Positions 35,801-46,536 of a stretch of DNA of 64,000 bases are shown in pieces. The DNA is from Galaxea fascicularis (Eukaryota > Cnidaria > Anthozoa > Scleractinia > Euphylliidae). The stretch is from positions 2,153,444-2,217,443 of the forward strand of contig OX419338.1 of NCBI GenBank assembly GCA_948470475.1, read 5' to 3'. The notes under the pieces are model-generated. The model saw only the letters and a list, made by a program, of their open reading frames with translations, searched no databases and was not told where the DNA came from. Positions within the stretch are counted from its first letter, which is position 1. Every line of letters begins with the position of its first letter. Both the position numbers and the translations under genes were made by a program.

Positions 35801-38734
35801 CATCTATGTGACTCAATCATGAGATAAAAGATTAACTCTTGAAACCTTAGATGAAAATTTAAATTCTCATTCAGGGCTGTTGTTAAGGGCTGGGCTGGTC
35901 GTATTTTGAGGTATGTCCCTGGCTACTTTGATGTAAAACCAGCATGTTGGCCTCACCACAGCAACTTGAATTCCTGGCTATTTTTTTTGTAAATCCCCAC
36001 CTACAAGCAAATTCATCTTCAGTGATCCTGTCCGGCTTAATTCTCATGACCACTCTGTTTTATAAAGTGTTGAAATTACAAGGAGAAATTTGATGCTGAT
36101 CTCTTAGGGTTGGCCCACATTTGTCACACTGGGCTGCACAAATGTACACTAGTTCACTGTCTTCCGCGTAGCTCACCTGAAGCATTTTTTTTTTCAATTT
36201 TAGTTTCCAATTAGCTTTTGAACCTCTTTCTGGTGGCCAATTTACATTATCAACTAAGTTGAACTAGAGTAAACCAAACTTTCGGATTCCTATGTAACAT
36301 TTTTAAACCAGATATTTTATTTTCGAGGAGCAGCCTTAAGAATGGATACAAGCAGTTCTGAACAAAATCAGGTTCTGACCAAACGACGACTCCAAGATCT
36401 GCTTCATGAGATTGACCCTCGTGAACAGATGGACGATGAAGTGGAAGACGTGAGTTGTCATATTGATATAATACTTTATTCATAATAACAACCGTTGTGT
36501 TGCATTGACTGAAAGGAGAAACAAGCGAACGCATTTCAATCGAGAAAGAAACGAAATGACGATCGCCGGCTTCGACGATTAAACACAACAACGGAGACTT
36601 AAAATTACAAAATACAAGTTAAAACTTACTCGGCTAACTTTTTCAATTTTTGTTATTGTGTCTTGGAAAAATCGACTTAAAACATTTTCAGTTTCTTTTC
36701 CTTCCAAGCCACAATTTGAAATCTACGTCTTCGTGGTACAAAGACCATGACGGCATGTGGTAGAAAAAGTAATTACTTGCAATTGTGGTTTACAACCAGA
36801 AGTGTCTCTCAGTTTCCGCCCGTTTCTCCCCCCCCCCCCCATGGATGGGGTCACCAAGAATTTACCCCCTAAGAAAAGAAGATCAAAGTGCCGACACAAT
36901 TCCCCCCCCCCAGAAATAAGCCAAATTTTGTACTTCCCCTCGGAAAAAATCGCAAGATCAAAGGATGCCGACTGGCTCACCCCCTCAGAAATGACTTTGC
37001 CCACTCCCTTCAGAAAATGTCATCCATGGAGGGGGGGGGGGGGGGTGGATATTAAATGGAATGGCCCATACTTCAGGCTGGGGATGCTCTGTTTCGGTCA
37101 ATCCTGGACAATCTCATCTGTGGCTTCTTTCACAAGTTGCAATGAGTATAATACTGTAATTATCGCTTGTAATAACGTGATTTCCTTTTTATTTGTCTCT
37201 CGTAGCTGCTGCTGCAGATCGCAGATGACTTCATCGAGAGTGTAGTTGCAGCATCTTGTCAGATCGCCAAGCATCGCAAATCAAACACTCTGGAAGTGCG
37301 GGATGTACAGTTACATCTTGGTTTGTATTAAGCGTCACCTTTGCCCTCTGTGACTTGATGAGTTAAATTTATGTTACAAATAAAATCGTTCTTAAAAATT
37401 TCCATGTAGAGCTGGCAATAATCACCTAATTGCTGCCACAGGATAAAAAGATAGAACCACCTCGTAACAGTTTAGCAAACAGCACTGACCACAGGAGCTT
37501 ACTTCTCAGTAGCTTTCAGTTGAGTAGTCGCACGTCACGATTTCATACACAGACTCAAAAGTTAGAACCACCTTGTACAGCATAATAAACAGCACCACAG
37601 GAAAGTACTGCTCAGTAGCTTTCATTTGAATGGTCACACTTAAGGATTTCATCCACAGACTAAAAAGCTAGAACCACTTTGTACAGCATAATAAACAGCA
37701 CCACATTAAGGTACTGCTCAGTAGCTTTCATTTGTATATTCACACTTTAAGATCTCATCCACAGACTCAATCGAGTAGTCGCACGTTACGATGTCATCCA
37801 CAGACTCAAAACGTAAAGCCACCTTCCACTCTGCTGGGAAGGTTTAATACCGGTGTGTACAGTAACACAGTACGTGTACAGTGCTCTCCAGTAGCTTTTA
37901 TTGGTTTATTTTAACCAGGCTCCAGCACTGGGAGTACTTTAGTTGTACATACAAATTTTCTGAATATTGGTGTCCATTGTAGAAAGATGCTGGAACATGT
38001 GGATTCCAGGATTTGGCAGTGATGAACTTCGGCCTTTCAAGAAACAAGCCACAACGGAAGCTCATAAGCAGGTTTGTGTCATCAGGGAAATATTCAGGGC
38101 AGATTTGTTTGGGTAAATTTCAGTTCCATCCAAACATACTGGTGTTATTTTCCAGGAAAAGTAACACACAAACAGGTCTTTGAATTCAACTTAAGTACTG
38201 TATAAGACTTAACTGTATTTCGCAGAGTGCCCGTTAATTTTGTCTCCCATAATAATAATTACAGTTCTGTTCTCAAAGCCGGTTCCGGTCTTTCAAGGAG
38301 TCAGAACATTGTTCTTCAATTATGCAGCAATCATTAAGGTGTAGTTGGAACGGTCTGTATTAGAGAGCAGTAAATAGGCCATTTCCGAGTTCATGTCTGC
38401 CTCTTCTTCAAAGTGAGTCTAAGTGCGAAGTTTTTGTTTTCATTCATATGTAAAGTAGAACTAATTACCATCACAAAAACTTCGCACTTAGACTCGCTTT
38501 GAAGAAGAGGCAGACAGGAACTCGGAAATGGCCTATTAAAATAAACGTAAGCTCAACTGATCTCTGGTGATCATTCCCTGTATTCTCACCTCTGTATTAT
38601 TGATGAGAGACTGAGAAGTTGGATGGTGATCACTATTAGGATGTAAGGGTTGCGTGACTATCTGATCTTACACCTGTTTGGTTTTTGTTTTCTTGCAGAG
38701 GTTAGCACTAATTCGGAAGTCGATGAAGAAGTAA
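32103..38734 (+). CDS. TAF12: Transcription initiation factor TFIID subunit 12
   Basis: Histone-fold subunit of TFIID and SAGA that pairs with TAF4 (or ADA1). Nine exons: 32103-32204, 32485-32577, 33027-33351, 34433-34615, 35208-35414, 36328-36449, 37206-37320, 37983-38071, 38699-38734; total 1272 nt, 423 residues, all in phase. The N-terminus (1-65) has [19 protein letters not shown] and a coiled [14 protein letters not shown]. Residues about 66-303 are T/V/P/Q-rich low complexity, as in long invertebrate TAF12. The histone fold (about 320-395) reads [20 protein letters not shown] then [20 protein letters not shown] and [20 protein letters not shown]. It ends [20 protein letters not shown]. 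The vertebrate protein is much shorter at the N-terminus. The start at 32103 is the first Met of the frame; a spliced upstream Met is possible. An ATTAAA word at about 38898 may be the polyadenylation signal. Confidence 0.95.
32866..32899. repeat. (ATT)n microsatellite in TAF12 intron 2
   Basis: About eleven ATT units, followed by imperfect TTGTT units. Confidence 0.85.
33407..33635. mobile_element. MITE, TIR CCATTTTACAGTT..GCCTGTGAATGG, 229 bp
   Basis: Inverted ends of about 40 bp: CCATTTTACAGTTTTGGCTG then GAGTTACCTGGCCTGTGAATGG on the left, and the complement ending CTGTAAAATGG on the right. The sub-terminal AAGCGAGGCTGAGGGTGACC matches GAGGTTGCCAATGACC in inverse. Same family as the copy at 55918-56283. 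In TAF12 intron 3. Confidence 0.85.
33712..33893. mobile_element. C-rich GAAAATATCCAT MITE, diverged copy
   Basis: Left end GAAAACATCATTCCCCCC; right end GGATATATTCTGGAACTTG; inside, 'CCAGAATTTCCAATG' and 'CCCCCTTGGAATTTCC' phrases. TAF12 intron 3, directly downstream of another MITE. Confidence 0.6.
36815..37070. mobile_element. C-rich/G-rich inverted-repeat element in TAF12 intron 6
   Basis: A C14 run then ATGGATG at about 36830 pairs with CATCCATGG then a G-run at about 37020-37046. The right end GGATATTAAATGGAATGGCCC resembles the GGATATTTTCTGGAA ends of the C-rich family. Short frames on both strands here are artefacts of the homopolymers. Confidence 0.6.
37440..37910. repeat. ~110-bp tandem repeat in TAF12 intron 7
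   Basis: Three to four imperfect copies of a unit containing 'TTAGAACCACCTTGTACAGC', 'CAGTAGCTTTCA' and 'TTCATCCACAGACT' start near 37450, 37556, 37665 and 37760. A diverged copy of the same unit occurs alone at about 51496-51620. Confidence 0.75.
38377..38535. mobile_element. MITE, ~60-bp TIRs, TA-flanked, 155 bp
   Basis: GGCCATTTCCGAGTTCATGT continuing through CTGCCTCTTCTTCAAAGTGA and GTCTAAGTGCGAAGTTTTTG is repeated inverted at 38473-38533, with very few mismatches and about 30 bp between arms. TA sits on both sides. In TAF12 intron 8. Confidence 0.9.
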
Positions 38735-41700
38735 CAGAGGGAAATTATTAGAGAAAATACTCCAATTTATTTTATTGACGAAACGGTTATTTATACCATT
38801 TTAGTGCGTCTTTCGGAAGAACCCTCAAGCACATGCTCTTAAATCATTCCTCTTAGCTTACGCACAGAATATGCGAGAATTTGCTACGAATTGCTTATTA
38901 AAGTTTTCACAGAATCCCGGTGATGGTGTTATTCATTTAGTGTTACCGTTTGCGCTCTGAGTGGCGATAGCTTTGAGCTACATATAGTTTCATGATGTAT
39001 GAAATTATAACGTCATAGAAAGCTTTCGTAATTACACCTCAAGGTGCGATGGTGTACGGCTGTACGGATTGTCGTGGTACCTTGGACTGCGTTGTCTTTT
39101 GCAGGTGATTGGTACCTAGTGTAGCGAAGGGAACAGCGTAATATACGTACTCGCGGAGCGTATGAGAACATTCCCTTCCCCTCCCCCCCCCCCTCATCCC
39201 CATCCCCATCCCCATCCCTTAACATTTCCATACTCGTATCCTACTTAATTTAAGATCACTGGGCTCCTTTAAGCACAGACTTGAACGCCTTGTTACACAG
39301 AATTGTAAAAAGCAAAGTTGGATGTACCTTGTGTCTAATTTCTGATACATGGATTCATCAAATATATTATATGTATTCTATTCTCTCTTGCATTAAGAGC
39401 TTTGCTTTACTCTTGTTTGTCGAAAAAAATGCGTTGAAAATGACCCAGCTGATAAGAAGGCGGTCGATGTGTTACAGAGACGCTGTGAGAATCGTGTTGT
39501 TGGTGGTGTAAGGTCTGATGAAACCAGTATGGTGCTGTGCTCGAAGCCAATCAGCGCGTTGGCCTCGTTCTCAGGCAACCTATGAAACATGAGTAGCTTC
39601 ATTCATTCATCCATGATGAGTATAATCGCAATCTTTTTAGAGACTAGGCTACCAATGATCGACCTTTGTTTGGAGATAACTCCGTAAAAGCTAGGTGGGT
39701 TATGGTGTTGCTATGGTAACCCGTTCAAAAAATATATCTTGTAATGATTGCGCGTTAGTTTGAGACCACTGTACAGGTAACAACATAACGATTGGTAAAA
39801 ATGTTTCATATGTTTATTCCCTTTATTCAACAACTCTTTAATCTTTATTCATTTATACTCGGTAAAAATCATCAGGTACAACAAATTCCAATAAGAGGTT
39901 GAAGATCCTAAAATCCTAATCCTAATATTATATTAACTTACAACAATATGCTACTTTATAAAACTGATTTTCATGACAGCCGTGCATTTAATAGAGAAGG
40001 CGAAAGTACAAGATGAAACAAGTTAATTGAGAAAAAAAAGAACTATACTCTGTTGAAATAGGGATAATACCCACTGAAAAAGCACAGGAGCACCATTGAG
40101 GGAGGATATCCTGAACTACATTATAAAGACAGTATAAAAATCTGAAAACCTAGCTGCCACGCTATCATAACAATTATCTAGAAATCTGTGTTATCACAAC
40201 ACTTATTACGTGCTGAAAGGTGCTGCAAAGCGTTTTTCGTTTTTTGTGCCGTGTGCGGCTGAAACCAACTCAAGTTTGAGATGAATGAGAACTTTTTAAT
40301 AGAACTTTAAGCCATTATATTTATATTTATATTTGTACAGTTTGTAGCTTGTAAATGATTACGCAATTCAGTATTTTACTGCGATGTGATTTAATAATTA
40401 ACCAGTCTTTCTTTCTTTCTTCTTCTTCTTTCTTTCTGGGTGTTAGACATTTTAATAGCACAACGATACGTGACTCATAAGTAATGACTTCAATTAAGTT
40501 CATCAGTTGTGTTTTCACTGAATCGCTCCGGTCTGGCAGATAATTTCCTCGATTATGTTAATTTCCACAATACAGTGAAGGTGATTACTTCCTTTTACGA
40601 GATATTTGAATTAAAATTGAAGAGCTTCGTTCAACGCGAACCGCTCCTCGTTGACAAATGCTTAGATTTAGTCATGAACATTCTCTAAACGTAATATTAA
40701 CATTTCCGTTTGTCATGGCATAAACGATTCGTCGTAGTAAAATCTGGTTGTGCGTGACTCTGATCCTTAAGTTGTATACCCACAAAGAAACTTAAGGTGA
40801 TACATGGAAAGCGGTATGGCCATGTTAGAAAAAAAAAACTGCGCAATTCTCTAGGCCAAAATAAAGGGGTGGTATGCGTGGAAAAGTGACCATAATTCGA
40901 TCAGCGAGATCGTGGGGCGGGATTTCCCATTGCCGTACGGATAACAGCAATTTTCACTGACAGTATTTCATTTACGGATAAAATTGTTGCTGCAGTTTTC
41001 TTCCAAAAACTGAGCTCACGAATTATAAATTCTATGTGAATTAAGGTTCCCATTCACACTAGTGATTCTCTTAGTTCCTTCATCTTTCTCTTCGTGAATT
41101 ATCAAAAGTCCAAAACCATAACAAGATCATGACAGACCGCGAAGATCAATATACAAGGCCAGCCCTGCGTACGCGAATATCGCGATCGACTGACGTGTAC
41201 TTTTGTTTGCCGAAGACAGGAGCTGGTGAGATTTGCAAATTTCATTAAAAAGATTGCGATTGTGCTTTAATTACACGTCTGTTAAGAACTGTTCACTGCT
41301 TTAAAGTAGCCGCGGATGAACGATTCATGTCCTTGACAGCCGGGTGTATTTTGTGACGTAAAACAAAACTATTTGTGACTGTTAACTTGTCATAAAAGCA
41401 ACCTCGAGTTAGCCGATAAAAATCAGTTCAATTCAGAGTTTTTCAGTAGCAGACTACGAGCTACCCAATTGTGCTACTTACAGGTAAGGTATCTCGTTTG
41501 CGCATCAGACACATTAAACCAAGATTAATTCGGTCCCGAGTTGTTTGAAACCAGATTATCACTACCTTAGTTAAACAAATATCAGAAGTCCTAGTTCGTC
41601 AGAGAATTTTAAGGTTACCAGAGAGTAAAGTCTATTTCGAACATTTTTGTGATCAAAAGCTTCCAGAATAACTTAACAAGAGAAATCCAGAAACTATGAG

Positions 41701-43540
41701 TGTTGTCTCGAAAAACATGAACATTCAACTCTGAGGGGTAAATGTCCTGACAGCCAATCAGGCACGCTTAAAGCTTACCATCTTACTTCACTCTTGTTGC
41801 GAATACCACGACCACCTATCGACATTCACACCAGTAACAATATGCAGTACCGTTTGTCACGTGCCCAGAGCATCCAAACTGGAGTTAGGAAAGTTTAAGG
41901 CTTAATGATGGGTGAACTCGGAAAGTTTTGTTCCCACTGCGTGTGACAGGAGAAAAAAAAAAAACTTCTTTCATACGATCGCTGGTACTTTGCAAGCCCT
42001 GTCTGTGCCAGAAAATGGAGTAAATTGAGAGTGAAAGGAGAGGGGTGCACATAAATAAGTTAGTCGGAAAAATGGACGTAGCACCTTGTTGTGGAGGCGG
42101 ACTATCTGGCCTTTAGGGAGATTCAGCAACGACGACGACGGCGGCAACGAGGACGCCACAAAACAATGGGATTAACGAGCGGCCAATCTAATTCCCCGTT
42201 TTACAGGTGTTTTTGAAAGCATGTGGTCAGCGATGGTCAGCACTGAGCCTAAGTTACACATGCGTGTTGCTTACGCTCAAAGGTACATCAGCGTGGAATG
42301 TCACGCGTCATTTATCAATTTTGCGTGATGTATTTATTACTATCACGCCAAGGACTACCACCATTATGGTAGTCTTTCCGGAGAAAAGGGTTAGTATATT
42401 TAACGCATGCGTGAATGACAACAATAGGCGCGAGACACTGGAGTCAGATTAGAATGAAGTATGAGTTGTGCTGTTTCGATGGATGATGAAGGTAGTAAGG
42501 TGGGGACGAAAGTATTTGAAGTTTACGGCCGCGGCTTGTTGGTTATAACAACCGTGTGTTTAGTCTCCTTCGCAGACGCTCTTTTGGTTCGTCACGCAAT
42601 CTTTCCTCCCCAATGAACGTCTGCTGAAACGAGCAGCAGATTCCTTTCCCATTGTTAGCAAAGATCAGCCGGAGTCCACGTAAAAATTACTACAGAGTCA
42701 ATCAGCGTTAAGTTACTGTGTAATGAAAAGCCTGACGTCTGACGTTTTCGAGGGAAGTGTCTTTACTATTTTGAATTGCGTGCGATGCACAACCTGCGCC
42801 TCCTAGAAAGTCCTTCAATGATTTTTCAGCATCTTTGAATTTGGTCATCCCGATGAAAACGAAAGTAGAACTATGTTAGTGGCACTCGACCACTTCTGAG
42901 GAGAATTTAAGGGTTAAAAACAATGAAATTTAGTTTTTGAGAATGGAAACGTCGAGTTATTCAAACAACCCGTAGTGTAACCGCGAGAGACCTAGCGGGG
43001 AAGAAATGCCGTTCTGAGATCAAGCAGTGTTCTTTAAATCACATATTACTATTTGCCATTGAACTGATTGAATGCTCTGATTATCGGAAATAATGCAGGC
43101 GGTGAAAAGCGGCAAAAAACGTTAAAGGAATAATGCTAGTCGTAATTGATTCAGCATCAAGGTAATTTGGTTGAGCGGTTCCTACTCGGGGAGCAAATAT
43201 TTCGTTTCGAAGTGGACGAGTGCTGAGTTTTGTAATTTTTCTTGTGTTTTTTTGTTCCTTTGCTAATTTTGTTAAAACTGCAAGAACATTGTTAAAACTG
43301 GAAGAGCATTGTGTGACGAAAATAAACAAATGTTTGACGGATTTGAAAACTACAAATATTAGTATAATCAGAAGTGGCTGTTTCCACAAGTGATATTTGT
43401 ACGGAAGAAAAATGCTATGGAAGGGAATCCTTAATCTGGATATTTGTTCCCCTTGAAGTGAAGCCGTTTTTATGTTAAACAATGAAAGTGGTGATTTCGG
43501 ATAGTGAGCAATTTCATTTGTCAAATGGATTACTTTTGTC
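38735..43540. other. Gene-poor intergenic region
   Basis: No gene supported. A C-rich (CCCATC)n tract lies at about 39179-39220 and a CTTT/CTT pyrimidine tract at about 40408-40438. A segment at about 42118-42180, GCAACGACGACGACGGCGGC followed by AACGAGGACGCCACAAAAC, looks like a dispersed repeat head. Open frames of 60-180 codons here, including 43081-43623 minus, have no recognisable domain. Confidence 0.5.
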
Positions 43541-45240
43541 GCATATGGAGGTGTTGTATTACAACGGTTTGAATTTATAAAGGTTTGTATGGGATCGCAA
43601 CTATGGAGTGTGATTCCCATCAAAATTCAAAGTTCAATTATGATATTCAAATATGCAGTTTTGGCATTCAAATATTCAATCGTGATATTCCAATATGCAG
43701 TTTTGAAATTCCAATATTCAATTGCGCTTTGATTCCCATAAAAATTGAAAGTTCAATTGCGATATTCAAATATGCAGTTTTGGCATTCAAATATTTCATT
43801 ATGCAGTTTTGAAAATCAAAGCTTCATCTCGCTTTTCAACTTTGGATATGATTACCGTTAGAACTGGTAACTGAATTGTGATATTCAGATATCCAATCAC
43901 GGCGTTAGAAACTGAATGCGGTATTCGGATTTTCAGTTTCAATCTTGAAATATTCATTCGGCATGACACTCAGTAACCGGTTTTCATAGTAAAACCGAGT
44001 TGAGCTGGGCATCACTCACCAACACGATAATTTATTTCCTGCCAGAATAGTAATTTAGTCTACCGTCTAGTTGCATGAAAACATGGCGGACGGTGGAGAG
44101 ACTCCCTTTGATCGTCAGAGAGGTGTGTCTTTGTTACAAGAAGCGACCGATTTCCTCCAACAGTATTCCAGCCATCCAACTAGTACAAACCAAAGCGGAC
44201 AGGGAGATTCTGAGCAATCAACCCCAACAAGTTCCGTTTCAAGTCAAATTGCTCGGCCGCCAACATCTCAAAACCGAGACTCAGGTGAGTTTCATTCGAG
44301 AAGGGTGTTACAGAATTTCCAAGCCATTTTTGCGCCCTATCAGTCCAGACCGGGTCCTTCCTCAAGTTCAAGTATTCAAATATCACAGCTGCCTCAGAAA
44401 AAGAAAGGGAAATGGAGCAAGAGCAACATGTACTATAAGCGTGAGACTTGGACGTACAAGTTCTTTTGTTTGGCCTATAAAAGTCAGGCTGTCGCACCGA
44501 ATAAAGCAATGAAACATACTCTTCAGCTGGCGGGTTTAGGTCGGAAAAAAGTGTGTCAGTTTAGCATGAAAGCCAACGCTGCAGAAGTCAAAGCTAAGCT
44601 GGAAGAGACATATCCAAAACAGTGTTATGGAGGAGGATTCGACATATTGAGACGAGGACCGTTTGACCGATTTGTCAACGCGCAAACCAAAATGCTCCCC
44701 GGGTACCCTCGTGCTTTATTTGTCAAAATCGTCGCTCGCTACCCCTGATTGGGCTAACTATCGTCACCTAGAGTACTTTGCCAACCGCGAGTGTGTCCAA
44801 GTAAAATGTACAAGCCTGTTTCTGCAGTTGCGAGCGAAGAAATCTCGAAATAAATGTATCGTAGCGAAGTCGTTGTGGACGGAATCGCGTAGCGAGGGAA
44901 CTGAAATGGAGCATCAACATCTCTTCTTCGATTCTACGGAGGAATTGAGTCGGCAGGGTTATTTTGGGTGGATTTATTGGCTTCGAGCGGCGGACACTCC
45001 GGAAATCAGTGTGCAGCCTTGTCTTTCTTTTAGTAGTGGAATCCCACAGAACGATAACTCACCGAAATCGCGTCAGATCGGCCTGAGGAGCTGACAAACA
45101 ACAAAGAATATCACACTGCAACAGGGTAAGTAAACTTTATTAACAAAACATGAGAATAAGTGACTTTTTTAGGAAAGCCGTTGCGATCCCATACAAACCT
45201 TTATAAATTCAAACCGTTGTAATACAACACCTCCATATGC
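43541..45240. mobile_element. 1.7-kb unit flanked by a perfect 61-bp inverted repeat
   Basis: 43541-43601 (GCATATGGAGGTGTTGTATT ... GTATGGGATCGCAAC) is repeated exactly in inverse at 45180-45240, 61 of 61 bases, and similarity stops at both outer edges. Inside the left arm lie two copies, 119 bp apart (43611 and 43730), of a unit with 'GATTCCCAT', 'TTCAATT' and 'ATTCAAATATGCAGTTTTGG'. The unit contains the ORF at 44083. No target duplication was recognised. It could be a DNA transposon, or an inversion bounded by a repeat. Confidence 0.6.
44083..44748 (+). CDS. Uncharacterised protein with GGFxLLR-type domain (coral multicopy family), possibly truncated
   Basis: From ATG 44083 the frame gives MADGGETPFDRQRGVSLLQE, a Ser/Thr/Gln-rich linker, then a basic KKKGKWSK stretch. 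An apparent globular part follows: TWTYKFFCLAYKSQAVAPNK, HTLQLAGLGRKKVCQFSMKA, EETYPKQCYGGGFDILRRG. From memory this resembles the N-terminal region of multicopy G2E3/HECT-like proteins of fish and cnidarians (W...FFCL, LAGLGRKK, GGFELLR); this recall is not secure. The frame stops at 44748. An overlapping frame (44663-45094) follows, and a donor-like AACAGG|GTAAGT at about 45124 suggests a frameshifted continuation or unrecognised splicing. It lies within the 61-bp inverted repeat unit. Confidence 0.5.
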   Translation: MADGGETPFDRQRGVSLLQEATDFLQQYSSHPTSTNQSGQGDSEQSTPTSSVSSQIARPPTSQNRDSGEFHSRRVLQNFQAIFAPYQSRPGPSSSSSIQISQLPQKKKGKWSKSNMYYKRETWTYKFFCLAYKSQAVAPNKAMKHTLQLAGLGRKKVCQFSMKANAAEVKAKLEETYPKQCYGGGFDILRRGPFDRFVNAQTKMLPGYPRALFVKIVARYP

Positions 45241-46536
45241 TACAAGGCGGGAGTCACGTTTTGAGCTTGGGCCGCCAGTGAGACATACAGCCCTGGTTAT
45301 CAAATGCGATTTTCAACTTTGATCTATCACGTGCATACCTTTGGTAATAGCAAGTTCGTTGGTTAATTCCCACATGAATAAGGCAGCGCTGTTGCTTAAA
45401 TGCGACTCCGAACTTTGATCGGTCACGTGCATCCAAAATGAGCTTTGATCAATCACAAGATTTGCACGTGGTCAATTCAACTTCTTTACAACAACATCTA
45501 ATTGAATTTATTTTCTGTTACAATGATTGGTCACTTTTAACCGTTTTTTATTGGTTACTTTTCTCAAATTCAATTTTCTCTTCTTCTTATTGGCGGATTT
45601 CGATCTGTTGTTTGTCTGTTGATCGGGTTTTTTACTATTGTACAACTGTTGACGCTCTCAATTCGGAGGAGCTTATTTTGGAAGTAAGTGGTGGTTTGTT
45701 TTCGAGTCGGTAAGTTTAATATTGTCCTTATTTCGGCGGGATATAACCCGGTGTTACGCTCATCTGCTTACTGTACACAGACGTTGTCAGCAAAAGGCCC
45801 AACACTAAAATAGGAGCGTTTGTTTAGGTCGGGCTATTTTTGCTGTCCGAAGTAAAAAGTACGAAGCACTTGAAAATCAGAAATTGATGAAATATGGCAA
45901 TTACATCTATATTCGTTATCAGTACTATTTGTTTAACGTTGATTTGTTTTTGCTGGTGTTGTATATTACGGTGTGTTTGGTGGTTCGTTTGTTTGCGAAT
46001 ATTTCTTCATGTGGTCCTGGAACTGTTTCAGCACGTGTACGTATATTTTGGGAATTTGAGAGTCTGGACGAATATAGTGTTTGCGAAAGTGCAGAGAAAG
46101 AAAATGAACAAATAATAGAAAATATATTACATATCGGTTTTTGCGGAATTAATGAAACTCTTGTTTCAAAAAATGTAGGATGAATGACTATTTAATTTGT
46201 ACAAATCAAACTCAAAATCAGTCTTAGAAATAAGAAAACTAAACAAAAATCAAATGAAAAACAGTTTGCTCGTACTTCTCCGATACCATAGCAAAAACCA
46301 AAAGCGCCACAGATAAATGACTCGCCATTCAACCATTTTCTGACTTCTCCTTATCTTATCAACATTTTACCGCCCTTCACAAAATAGCTCAAGCACGCAT
46401 TGCGTGCCTATGTTTCATTAAGCTCCTCCAGAAGGACAACAACACGTGCTGGTCAATTTCTGCAGTTTAAATGTGGTTAAATGGAAAAACATGAAGTTAC
46501 AACTTACCAACAATGGAACCAAAGGAACTAATCTTC
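45241..46536. other. Intergenic stretch, short frames only
   Basis: Contains three copies of ACTTTGATC(T/G)(A/G)TCACGTGCAT-like words (about 45317, 45414 and 45441). Hydrophobic short frames at 45438-45713 and 45884-46183 lack family resemblance and are probably chance. Confidence 0.4.

Noticed and set aside
37440..37910. Possible CRISPR-like array
   Set aside because: Units are contiguous, imperfect and ~110 bp with no regular unique spacers, in a eukaryotic intron.
43081..43623. 180-codon minus frame
   Set aside because: Starts inside the 61-bp inverted repeat, has no domain, and composition is like neighbouring noncoding DNA.
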